A stretch of DNA of 41,045 nt from Roseateles sp. (lineage in GTDB: Bacteria; Pseudomonadota; Gammaproteobacteria; Burkholderiales; Burkholderiaceae_C). A model generated the notes under the pieces. It saw nothing but the letters and a program-made list of their open reading frames with translations, made no database searches and was not told the origin of the DNA. Shown here piece by piece: positions 34,361 through 41,045 of this stretch (position 1 is its first letter; each line of letters opens with the position of its first letter). The translations under genes and the position numbers were made by a program. Location: assembly GCA_018780415.1 (NCBI GenBank), contig JADMJQ010000151.1, positions 8,743 to 49,787 on the forward strand, in the 5' to 3' direction.

Positions 34361-34446
34361 GGCTTTGCGGCTTGCAAGCCGCAAAGCCTTCGCCAGCCAC
34401 AAAGCCCCTTCCGGGCCTTTGTGCGCGGGCTCAGCCCCCCGAGGGG
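34361..34446. repeat. Array of three palindromes between genes
   Basis: A perfect 28-bp palindrome (34361-34388), then a CACAAAG...CTTTGTG stem (about 34399-34422), then GCCCCC-CGA-GGGGGC (34432-34446). They lie between the PotD-like gene and the sensor cyclase. Similar palindromic cassettes occur as dispersed repeats and transcription ends in Burkholderiales, and this looks like one. A genome-wide count would tell. Confidence 0.6.
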
Positions 34447-34484
34447 GCGGAGAAACAACTTGGGAACGGCCCTGCGTTTGTTTC

Positions 34485-35528
34485 TCATGCTGCCAGCACC
34501 TTGGCCGCACGGTCACCCGAAATGATGCGGTGCCAGAGCCGGTTGCGCCGCTCCTCGCTTTCAACGGGCTGCAGCCAGACCAGCTTGTCCTCGCTGCCAT
34601 AGTCCGCCGTGGCCTGCGTGGTGTTGCCCAAGCCTTGCCGGCTGGTCAACAGCCGGCTGGCGGGCTCGTCGAGCAGGTGGTTGATCCAGGCATGCGCGAG
34701 CCCGGAATTCTGTGCCGCGTGGGTGATGACCCAGCAGTCCAACCAGGCCAGGGCCCCTTCCTTGGGGATCTGATAGGCGGCATCGACGCCGGCCGCCTTC
34801 AACAACAGCAGTTGCTGGCGGCCAAAATTGGCAAACATCAGCGCCGCCTGGCGGCTCTTGAACAGCGCCACCGATTCCTCGGGCTGGGTGTAAAAGCCGC
34901 CCGCATTGCGCCGCAAGGCGATCAGTTGCTCCACCGCCGGCGCCCAGTTCGACTCGGCCAGCTTGAACGGCGCCGGCAAGCCCAGCGCCTGCGCGGCCAA
35001 TGAGAAGTTGTGCGTGCCGCCGTTATAGGCAATCACGCGCCCGCTCAGCGACTTGTCCCACAGCGCGGCGACGGACTCGGGCGGCCGCCGCAACTGCTTG
35101 CGGTCATAGAGCAGGCCCATTTCGGCATAGGCAAAGGGCACACCCACAAACTCCTTGCCGGCGCCGATTCCGGGGATGGCCCCGGGCTTGCGAAAACGCG
35201 GCAGTTGGCGGGCCAGATTGGGAATCAGCCCGGGCTCCACCTTGGCCACCAGGCCTTGTTGAACATAGCGCTGCAGCTCGGCGGTATTGACGGCAAAGAC
35301 ATCAAAGTTCGCAGCTTGCTTGGCGTTCATCTTCTGCCACAGATCGAGGTCGGAATCGATCAGCGTCAACTCGACCGCAGCGCCGGTGATGTGCTCAAAG
35401 CTCTTGATGGTCTCGGGCTCGGCATAGCCGGGCCAGGCCAAAACGCGCAGGCGCGCCCGACCCTCGGCCGCCTTGGGGCCGCCGGCCATCAGAGCTGTCG
35501 TCAGCCCCACGCGTCGTTGCTTATACAT
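34485..35528 (-). CDS. PotD-like periplasmic binding protein (polyamine/extracellular SBP family 1)
   Basis: A 347-residue binding protein resembling spermidine/putrescine-type receptors: LRVLAWPGYAEPETIKSFEHITG at the N-terminus, then LDLWQKMNAKQAANFDVFAVN, VPFAYAEMGLLYD, and a late HAWINHLLDEPASRLLT typical of the PotD/F group. The N-terminus is only weakly signal-like (RRVGLTTALMAGG), so export is likely but not certain. No transporter genes are adjacent. ATG 35528 is used; the ribosome-binding site is weak. It could bind a polyamine or another organic cation or anion. It lies 86 bp past the P-type ATPase stop on the same strand. Confidence 0.82.
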   Translation of the reverse strand: MYKQRRVGLTTALMAGGPKAAEGRARLRVLAWPGYAEPETIKSFEHITGAAVELTLIDSDLDLWQKMNAKQAANFDVFAVNTAELQRYVQQGLVAKVEPGLIPNLARQLPRFRKPGAIPGIGAGKEFVGVPFAYAEMGLLYDRKQLRRPPESVAALWDKSLSGRVIAYNGGTHNFSLAAQALGLPAPFKLAESNWAPAVEQLIALRRNAGGFYTQPEESVALFKSRQAALMFANFGRQQLLLLKAAGVDAAYQIPKEGALAWLDCWVITHAAQNSGLAHAWINHLLDEPASRLLTSRQGLGNTTQATADYGSEDKLVWLQPVESEERRNRLWHRIISGDRAAKVLAA

Positions 35529-35614
35529 ATTGCCAGTACCGCCAGAGATACAGTGTGCCGCACCCAGACACCCAATTCTCGGCCGGCCCATTTTTAGCAC
35601 AGGAAGAAGTCACG

Positions 35615-38191
35615 CTAGCTGGCTTCGGCGGGCTTGCCTCGCACCAGCAAGAGGCATTTTTTCAAGCCCTCAAGCAATAGCAAGACCCCCAGGCCTAGCC
35701 CCAGCGCGGCGGCCAAAAGCTCGGCCGGCGGCAGCTCGAAGCGAAACACCGACCGCAAAGGCGCCAGCCCCAGCGCCAAGGCCAAAAGCAAGGCGGTCGC
35801 CGCCAAGACCCAGCCGAGCATGCGGTTGGGCCGCAGCCACGCCTTCAAGAGCGGGCCGGCAAAGCTGCGGTTGGCCAGGATCAGCGCCACATTGCTGGCC
35901 ACCAGCGCCACAAAGGTCAGCGCCCGGGCCTGCTCGGCTGCGACGCCCTGGGCCAGCAAGGCATAGAACCAGCCGCCCACCACCGCCAGCACCAAACCGC
36001 CTTGCACCAAACTCCAGCCCAGCAACGCCGGCGAGAACAAGGGCGCGGCCGGGTCGCGCGGCGGCCGCGCCATCACATCGGCCTCCTCGGGTTCGGCCTC
36101 AAACACCAACGAGCAGACCGGGTCGATCAACAGCTCCAGAAAAGCGATGTGAACCGGCGACAAGATCAAGGGCCAGCCCAGCAGCAGCGGCAACAAAGAC
36201 AGCCCCGCGATGGGCACGTGGACGGCCAGCACAAAGGCCATTGCTTTGCGCAAATTGTCAAAAATGCGCCGCCCCAGCCGCACCGCCTGCACGATGGCTG
36301 CAAAGTTGTCATCCAACAAGACCAGGCTGGACGCCTCGCGCGCCACATCGGTGCCGCGCCCGCCCATCGCGATGCCGATATGGGCGGCCTTCAGCGAGGG
36401 CGCGTCATTGACGCCGTCGCCGGTCATCGCCACCACCTCGCCCTGTGCCTTCAGCGCCTCCACCAGGGCCAGCTTTTGCTGCGGCCGGATGCGCGCGAAC
36501 ACATGGCGACGCTGCACCTCGCGGCCCAACTCGGCCGCACTCAGCGAGGCCATCTCAGGCCCGGTCAGCGCCGCTTCGCCGGCCACCAAACCGGCTTGGG
36601 CGGCGATCGCCATCGCGGTGGCCGGATGGTCGCCGGTGACCATCAACACACGCAGCCCGGCGGCGCGGCATTCGGCAATCGCCGCCGGCACCTCGGGCCG
36701 CAAGGGGTCGGCAAAAGCGCACAGACCCAGCAACTCGAACGCAAAGCCGCTCGGATCGTCCGGCCAAGCCGCCCCTGCAGTTTGCGCCCAACGCGCTTTG
36801 GCCACGGCCAGGACCCGCAGGCCGTGCGCCGCCATCGCCTCGGTCTGCTGCATCAAGGCCAGGCGCTGGGCGTCGCTCAGCGGGCACAACCCCATGACCG
36901 CCTCGGCAGCGCCCTTGATCGCCACCACCGGCTCGGCACCCTCGGCCTGCCAGACATGGGTCATCGCCGGCAAGGCCGGGGTGAGCGCGTACTCATGCAG
37001 CAAGCGCCAGGCCGGGTGCAAGGCCGTGGCCGGCAATTGCGCCTGGCCTAGCTCGACCAAGGCGCGCTCCATCGGGTCAAAGGGATCACGCTCGCTGGCC
37101 AGCACGGCGAACTCCAGCAGCGCATGGAAATCAGTCGGCAAGGCCTGACCCTGCTCCAACGCCCAATGGCGCAGGCCGCTCGCGTCCGCCAGCGGCACGC
37201 TCAGCTCGGCCACCGCCATCTTGTTGGCCGTCAGCGTGCCGGTCTTGTCGGTGCACAGCACCGTGGCCGAGCCCAGGGTTTCGATCGTCGCGGAGCGCCG
37301 GCTCAGTACCCTTTGCTTGGACAAACGCCAGGCGCCCATCGCCATGAAGACCGTCAGGATCAGCAAAAACTCCTGCGGCAACATCGACATCGCCAGCGTG
37401 ATGCCAGCCAGCAAGCCGGCCAACCAGTCGCCCCGCGTCAAGCCATAGATCAACACCAGGGCGGCGCTCAGGCTCAAGCCCAGGACCGAAAACACCCGCA
37501 TCAGGCGCCGGGTCTGCAGATGCAAGGGCGTTGGTGGCGGGGCGATCTCGGCCAGCGACTGACCGATCTTGCCGATCTCGCTGCGCGGCCCGGTCGCCGT
37601 GACCCGCGCCCTGGCCTGGCCGCCCACCACCAGCGAGCCGGCAAAGACCATGTTCTGCTCGCCTTCGGGGTGGCCGGCCTCGACGGCCCGCTTGGCCACC
37701 GGCAGCGACTCGCCGCTGAGCAACGACTCATCGCATTGCAAATCATTGGCCTGCAGCAGCAACGCATCGGCGCCGACGCGGTCGCCCTCGGCCAATAGAA
37801 GCAGATCGCCACGCACCAGCTCGCGACCGGCAATCCGCTCGGTTTGGCCGTCACGAATCACCAGCGCGCGCGGGCTGGTCAGGTCACGCAAGGCCTCCAG
37901 CACGCGCTCGGTGCGCTGCTCCTGGCTGACGCTGATGATCACCGACAGCAGCACAAACGCCAGCAGCATCAGCGCCTCACCGCGGTCCCCGAGCAGCAGA
38001 TAGATCGCACCGGCGGCCAGCAGCAGCTGCAACATCGGCTCGCGGATCAGGTCCGCCAGGATGTGCCAAACCGTGCGTTTTTGCGGTGGGCTGAGCAGAT
38101 TGGGGCCGTCCTCCAGCAATCGCTTGGCGGCCATTGCTTGGCTCAGGCCGTCTTGCGGGGATAGGGGGTCGGAAGGCGCAGCATTACTCAT
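35615..38191 (-). CDS. Cation-transporting P-type ATPase
   Basis: An 858-residue P-type ATPase. It has the actuator LSGESLPV, phosphorylation site CTDKTGTLT with Asp315, the nucleotide-domain block IKGAAEAVM, and the hinge AMTGDGVNDAPSLKAAHIGIAMG. About ten membrane helices are arranged as in P2-type pumps. The M4 motif is MLPQEFLLILTVF, so PQEF replaces the PEGL of calcium pumps and the PEEF of the closest bacterial subgroup; ion specificity is therefore uncertain. There is no N-terminal metal-binding domain. Start ATG 38191 is plausible (MSNAAPSDPL), with an alternative at 38200. It is divergent from the cytochrome b561-type gene. Confidence 0.93.
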   Translation of the reverse strand: MSNAAPSDPLSPQDGLSQAMAAKRLLEDGPNLLSPPQKRTVWHILADLIREPMLQLLLAAGAIYLLLGDRGEALMLLAFVLLSVIISVSQEQRTERVLEALRDLTSPRALVIRDGQTERIAGRELVRGDLLLLAEGDRVGADALLLQANDLQCDESLLSGESLPVAKRAVEAGHPEGEQNMVFAGSLVVGGQARARVTATGPRSEIGKIGQSLAEIAPPPTPLHLQTRRLMRVFSVLGLSLSAALVLIYGLTRGDWLAGLLAGITLAMSMLPQEFLLILTVFMAMGAWRLSKQRVLSRRSATIETLGSATVLCTDKTGTLTANKMAVAELSVPLADASGLRHWALEQGQALPTDFHALLEFAVLASERDPFDPMERALVELGQAQLPATALHPAWRLLHEYALTPALPAMTHVWQAEGAEPVVAIKGAAEAVMGLCPLSDAQRLALMQQTEAMAAHGLRVLAVAKARWAQTAGAAWPDDPSGFAFELLGLCAFADPLRPEVPAAIAECRAAGLRVLMVTGDHPATAMAIAAQAGLVAGEAALTGPEMASLSAAELGREVQRRHVFARIRPQQKLALVEALKAQGEVVAMTGDGVNDAPSLKAAHIGIAMGGRGTDVAREASSLVLLDDNFAAIVQAVRLGRRIFDNLRKAMAFVLAVHVPIAGLSLLPLLLGWPLILSPVHIAFLELLIDPVCSLVFEAEPEEADVMARPPRDPAAPLFSPALLGWSLVQGGLVLAVVGGWFYALLAQGVAAEQARALTFVALVASNVALILANRSFAGPLLKAWLRPNRMLGWVLAATALLLALALGLAPLRSVFRFELPPAELLAAALGLGLGVLLLLEGLKKCLLLVRGKPAEAS

Positions 38192-38246
38192 GAAGATCAT
38201 TGTCGGCCGGGGCCAAACTCCGAACCTGATGTAGCGCAAGTCAGCC

Positions 38247-38264
38247 CCTTCAGAATGCCTTCAG
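38247..38264 (+). promoter_or_regulatory. Direct repeat CCTTCAG-N4-CCTTCAG, candidate OmpR-type binding site
   Basis: Two exact CCTTCAG copies start 11 bp apart just before the cytochrome b561-type gene. An 11-bp direct-repeat period is the usual geometry for OmpR/PhoB-class response regulators. A truncated response-regulator gene start lies just beyond this gene. The site is close to the start codon, so repression or a very short leader would be needed. Inference. Confidence 0.35.
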
Positions 38265-38271
38265 GTGGCAA

Positions 38272-39024
38272 ATGCAAGATGCCGGCATGAACACCGCGTC
38301 CGCATCCCCAACTGACCATGCCCAGACCGCACAGAGCCGGCCCCCAAGTCGCCGCGTCATCGACGCGCCGACCCGGGCCCTGCACTGGCTGCTGGCCTTC
38401 AGCTTCAGCGGTGCCTATCTGAGCGCCGAGAGCGAGCGCTGGCATCTGGTCCACATCACGCTGGGCTATACCGTGCTGGGCCTGGTGCTGACAAGGCTGG
38501 CCTGGGGCTTGTTCGGCCCCAAGCGCGTCGGCCTGGCCGCCTGGGCCAGCAAGCTGCGCGGCCTGCCGCAGCAGCTGCGCGGCTGGCCGCAAGGGCACGG
38601 TAATCTGCTGGCCAGCTACCAAGGCCTCAACACGCTGTTGATCGTCGCGCTGCTGGGCTTTGCCCTGCTGGCCGCACTCAGCGGCATGGGCCTGGAGCTG
38701 GAGTGGTTGTCAGGCAACCGTTTGGAAGAGTTGCTGGAGGAGGTGCACGAGACCCTTGGCAACGCCACGCTGGCGGTGGTCTTGGGCCATCTGGGTCTGA
38801 TCGTTGGCATCAGCTTGCTGCGCCGCCACAACCACGCAGCCCCGATGCTCAATGGCCGCACGCCGGGCAAGGGGCCCGATCTGGTCAAGCACAACCTGCG
38901 CCCCTTGGCCGCCTTGCTGATCGCGGCGGTGTTGGGCTTTTGGTATTGGCAATGGCAGGGCGCGCCACTGGCCACGCAGGAGCGCCCCGGGATCAGCGCC
39001 CGCGACGATGGTGATGACGATTAA
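38272..39024 (+). CDS. Cytochrome b561-type membrane protein (Ni/Fe-hydrogenase cytochrome b-like)
   Basis: A 250-residue haem-b membrane protein. The conserved start VIDAPTRALHWLLAFSFSGAYLSAE supplies one haem histidine, and HITLGYTVLGLVLTRLAWGLFG another. Two more helices (LLIVALLGFALLAALSG and VVLGHLGLIVGISLLRRHNH) bring further histidines, so two haems are likely. A final helix (LLIAAVLGFWYWQW) and an acidic tail end the protein. Such proteins move electrons across the inner membrane, often for a soluble cytochrome or a reductase. AGG at 38263-38265 is 6 nt before ATG 38272; ATG 38287 is the alternative. The partner is not evident nearby. Confidence 0.88.
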   Translation: MQDAGMNTASASPTDHAQTAQSRPPSRRVIDAPTRALHWLLAFSFSGAYLSAESERWHLVHITLGYTVLGLVLTRLAWGLFGPKRVGLAAWASKLRGLPQQLRGWPQGHGNLLASYQGLNTLLIVALLGFALLAALSGMGLELEWLSGNRLEELLEEVHETLGNATLAVVLGHLGLIVGISLLRRHNHAAPMLNGRTPGKGPDLVKHNLRPLAALLIAAVLGFWYWQWQGAPLATQERPGISARDDGDDD

Positions 39025-39050
39025 GCCCTCACGCGGTCAATCATCAGTCG

Positions 39051-39128
39051 ATGCGAGTCCTGCTTGCCGAAGATGATGCCTTGCAAAGCAGGGGCTGGGA
39101 TGCTCTCAGCGACTCAAGCTCAGCTTGA
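39051..39128 (+). pseudogene. Truncated response-regulator gene start
   Basis: Directly after the cytochrome b561-type gene, an ATG opens MRVLLAEDDALQ, the first strand and acidic pair of an OmpR-class receiver domain. After about 12 residues it turns into unrelated sequence and stops (TGA 39126-39128). The receiver's phosphorylation Asp, the rest of the domain and the DNA-binding domain are absent. The natural reading is a deletion that removed a two-component regulator. Its tail overlaps the 3' end of the opposite-strand gene at 39106. Confidence 0.65.
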
Positions 39129-39483
39129 GCTCGATCGCTTGTTTCGATTTGTTCGACCACATCCAGCAATAGTCCTGCTCAGTCGCCGCCGTCAACAAGC
39201 CAGCGGCGCTGGTGGCGCCCTCGACCTTGGCCGGGTAGGTCACCTTCTCGCCTGCATGAAAGTGGATATTGAAGTTCAGCGCTCGCTCGGCGCTGAACTG
39301 CCAGGTGACCGGCTTGGCCTTGTCCAGCTTGCCGCAAACTTCGAGGAACTTGCCGGCTTCAATGGGCCGGCCTTGCTCGAAGCGGCCGGCCTCGCTCCAT
39401 TGAATCTCAATCAGCTCGGCTCGCGCTTGTTGCCCACTGAACAGGGCCAGAGCGACGGCTGCCACCGCCAGCGACGGCCTCAT
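39106..39483 (-). CDS. Small secreted protein of the efflux locus, 125 aa
   Basis: A signal peptide (MRPSLAVAAVALALFSGQQARA) precedes a mature part with two cysteines (LEVCGKL and DYCWMWSNKS), which may form a disulfide, and a beta-rich pattern FNIHFHAGEKVTYP whose His-x-His could bind metal. I do not recognise a named family. Its ATG overlaps the stop of the previous small gene as ATGA (39480-39483), and both lie just downstream of the RND pump gene on the same strand. A role as a periplasmic accessory or metal chaperone for the pump is plausible but unproven. Confidence 0.75.
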   Translation of the reverse strand: MRPSLAVAAVALALFSGQQARAELIEIQWSEAGRFEQGRPIEAGKFLEVCGKLDKAKPVTWQFSAERALNFNIHFHAGEKVTYPAKVEGATSAAGLLTAATEQDYCWMWSNKSKQAIELKLSLSR

Positions 39484-39866
39484 TTGATCGCAAAGCGGAC
39501 CGTGACCGCCTTGCCGCTAACATTGTTCAAGCTGGCCACCACCTTAGCGCCGCTGGCGATTTTGATGCCGCGCGCTTCGAGCTTGTTGTCGCCCACGGCA
39601 CTGATCTCGGCCTCGGTCTTGGCGCCGCCATTCAACACCGTCAGCTTGCCGCTGATGCCCGCCGTGCTCAGCGGCTCGTCATGGTCAATCAGATAGATCA
39701 CGGCGCCATCGGCCAGCAGCACCAGCTCGAAGTTCACATCGTTGACGACTTGCACCACGCCGCCATGCACGGACTTGGCTGGGCCATGGGCCGCGGCGGT
39801 GTTGACGACCAGGGCGCTCATCAAGGCCACCGCCAGGGCTTGCGCCCACTGTCTTGCTTTCAACAT
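39480..39866 (-). CDS. Small secreted protein of the efflux locus, 128 aa
   Basis: Signal peptide (WAQALAVALMSALVVNTAAA) and a mature start HGPAKSVHGGVVQVVNDVNFELVLLADG, with two histidines near the N-terminus. This pattern (HGG...FELV...YLIDHDEPL) recurs in small proteins near heavy-metal RND pumps, but I know no established function. Start ATG 39866 has GGAG 9 nt upstream; an earlier ATG at 39881 lacks one. It follows the pump gene after 70 bp and is coupled by ATGA to the next small gene. Probably a periplasmic metal-binding or stabilising partner. Confidence 0.75.
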   Translation of the reverse strand: MLKARQWAQALAVALMSALVVNTAAAHGPAKSVHGGVVQVVNDVNFELVLLADGAVIYLIDHDEPLSTAGISGKLTVLNGGAKTEAEISAVGDNKLEARGIKIASGAKVVASLNNVSGKAVTVRFAIK

Positions 39867-39936
39867 TTTGATTGACTCCATCGGGTGCGGCGCCTTCAAC
39901 AGGTGGCGCCGCGAAACCTGGATTCTCACGCTGCGC

Positions 39937-41045
39937 TCAAAACGCTTCGCGCTCCTGGGTATCCTGCAACAAGCGCTCGGTCGCGGCCCGACCCAGGCGC
40001 CAGAACAGCAGCGGCGTCAGCAGCGTGTCGAGCAGGGTCGAGCTGATCAAGCCACCGAAGATCACCACCGCGACCGGATGCAGGATTTCCTTGCCCGGTG
40101 CGTCCGCCGAGAATAGCAGCGGCGTCAGCGCAAAAGCCGCCACCAGCGCTGTCATCAAGACCGGCGTCAAGCGCTCCAGCGAACCGCGCACAATCATCTT
40201 CTGACCGAAGCGCTCGCCCTCGAACTGGCAAAGATTGATGTAGTGGCTGAGCTTGAGGATGCCGTTGCGCGTGGCAATGCCGGCCAAGGTGATGAAGCCC
40301 ACCAGCGTCGCCACCGACAGGCTGACGCCGGCCAGCCACATTGCCGCCACCGCGCCTATCAGGGCAAGCGGAATATTCGCCATGATGATGGCCGCCAGCA
40401 CGGCCGAGCGGTAGCGCGAGTACAGCACCAGGAACATCAGCGTCAGCGACAGCAGCGAGAGGCCAGCAATCAGCCGCATCGCCTGCTCCTGCGCCTGGAA
40501 CTGACCCTCCAGGCTGATGAAGCTGCCCACCGGCAGGCTGGTCTTGGCGATCACCTGACGGATGTCGGCGATCACATGGGCCATATCGGTACCGGCAGCA
40601 CCGTCGGTATTGGCGTAGACGACGATGCGACGGCGGCCATTCTCGCGGCCGATCTGGTTCGGCCCGTCGGCTTCCTCCACAGTCGCGAAGCTGGCCACCG
40701 GCAAGCGGCCGGCCGGCGTTTCGACCAGCATGCGGGCCAGGTCCTGCGGGCCGCGCTGGCCATCGGCCAGGCGCAGCACCAGGTCGTAGCGGCGCGGACC
40801 GTCAACGATTTGCGCCGCATGCGCACCGTCCGTCAAGGTTTGCAAAATGCGCACCGCCTCACCCGGCGACAAGCCGGTCTGCGCCAGCCGGCGCGGGTCA
40901 ATGCGCACCAGCACCTGCGGGATCAGCACCTGTTTTTCAACCGTCAGGTCGACCAGGCCTGGAATGCTGGCGAGGCCGGCGCGCAGCTGCTCGGCCAGGC
41001 CGCGCAGCGTGTCGGTGTCGTCGCCGAAGATCTTCACCGCGATCT
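39937..41045 (-). CDS. Heavy-metal efflux RND transporter CzcA/CusA family (3' part only)
   Basis: About 369 residues of the C-terminal half are present; the gene continues beyond the right edge. It belongs to the HME-RND pumps that drive metal ions out through a tripartite complex using proton flow. Visible are the periplasmic porter segment (VKIFGDDTDTLRGLAEQL, then PQVLVRIDPRRLAQTG), membrane helices LLSLTLMFLVLYSRYRSA and LAGVSLSVATLVGFITLAGIATRNGIL, and the closing KEILHPVAVVIFGGLISST with DTLLTPLLFWRLG. The helix-4 metal/proton residues are outside the window, so metal specificity (Cu/Ag versus Zn/Co/Ni/Cd) cannot be judged. Two small secreted genes follow on the same strand. Confidence 0.95.
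   Translation of the reverse strand, partial: IAVKIFGDDTDTLRGLAEQLRAGLASIPGLVDLTVEKQVLIPQVLVRIDPRRLAQTGLSPGEAVRILQTLTDGAHAAQIVDGPRRYDLVLRLADGQRGPQDLARMLVETPAGRLPVASFATVEEADGPNQIGRENGRRRIVVYANTDGAAGTDMAHVIADIRQVIAKTSLPVGSFISLEGQFQAQEQAMRLIAGLSLLSLTLMFLVLYSRYRSAVLAAIIMANIPLALIGAVAAMWLAGVSLSVATLVGFITLAGIATRNGILKLSHYINLCQFEGERFGQKMIVRGSLERLTPVLMTALVAAFALTPLLFSADAPGKEILHPVAVVIFGGLISSTLLDTLLTPLLFWRLGRAATERLLQDTQEREAF

Overview
The window is high-GC, densely packed bacterial chromosome. Gene content and protein style point to a Burkholderiales betaproteobacterium, most likely a Roseateles/Pelomonas/Rubrivivax-like lineage: PutA beside an Lrp-type regulator, several PAS/GGDEF/EAL proteins, FadH, a CzcA/CusA-type RND pump, and many short-leader lipoproteins with 'ACGGGG' lipoboxes. 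The taxonomic placement is inference. I see no rRNA, tRNA, CRISPR array, integrase or transposase. The region reads as core chromosome with a few scars rather than a mobile island.

Layout. 0-4.3 kb: two overlapping GNAT acetyltransferases, a LysR regulator divergent from a short SDR, an orphan solute-binding protein, and a small membrane protein/XRE repressor pair under a palindromic operator. 4.3-6.7 kb: a periplasmic monohaem cytochrome c and a PAS-GGDEF diguanylate cyclase. 6.75-11.3 kb: putA with a strong intrinsic terminator, a divergent Lrp-family regulator with a palindrome between them, and a small hypothetical gene. 11.3-17.6 kb (all minus strand): a hairpin-rich intergenic element, an SGNH-like lipoprotein, a Kelch-like lipoprotein fragment, a membrane winged-helix/beta-propeller regulator that appears to start at CTG, an S10 serine carboxypeptidase lipoprotein, and a Crp/Fnr regulator. 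17.8-20.8 kb: a PQQ-dependent aldose sugar dehydrogenase (YliI-like) overlapping a TonB-dependent receptor that closely resembles E. coli YncD/PqqU, the PQQ importer. 21-27.6 kb: a small unknown protein antisense to the end of a PAP2 phosphatase gene, ppk2, a PAS-GGDEF-EAL protein, and fadH. 27.7-32.5 kb (plus strand): a DUF4397-like lipoprotein, an EamA exporter, a carboxylesterase, a LEA14-like lipoprotein, a histidine phosphatase and a methyltransferase. 32.5-38.2 kb (minus strand): a sensor diguanylate cyclase, a palindrome array, a PotD-like binding protein and a P-type cation ATPase. 38.2-41 kb: a cytochrome b561-type membrane protein, a truncated response-regulator start, two small secreted proteins, and the 3' half of an HME-RND pump gene.

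How the genes work together. The clearest functional unit is yliI-pqqU. A periplasmic PQQ enzyme is translationally coupled to a receptor that would bring its cofactor through the outer membrane, with a Crp/Fnr regulator divergent from it; this looks like a PQQ-scavenging cassette. A second possible unit pairs a membrane one-component regulator (cytoplasmic winged helix, predicted periplasmic propeller) with an exported S10 peptidase through a CTGA stop/start overlap. putA with its Lrp neighbour forms a proline-catabolism module. The 38-41 kb end looks like a heavy-metal efflux locus whose two-component regulator was lost by deletion.
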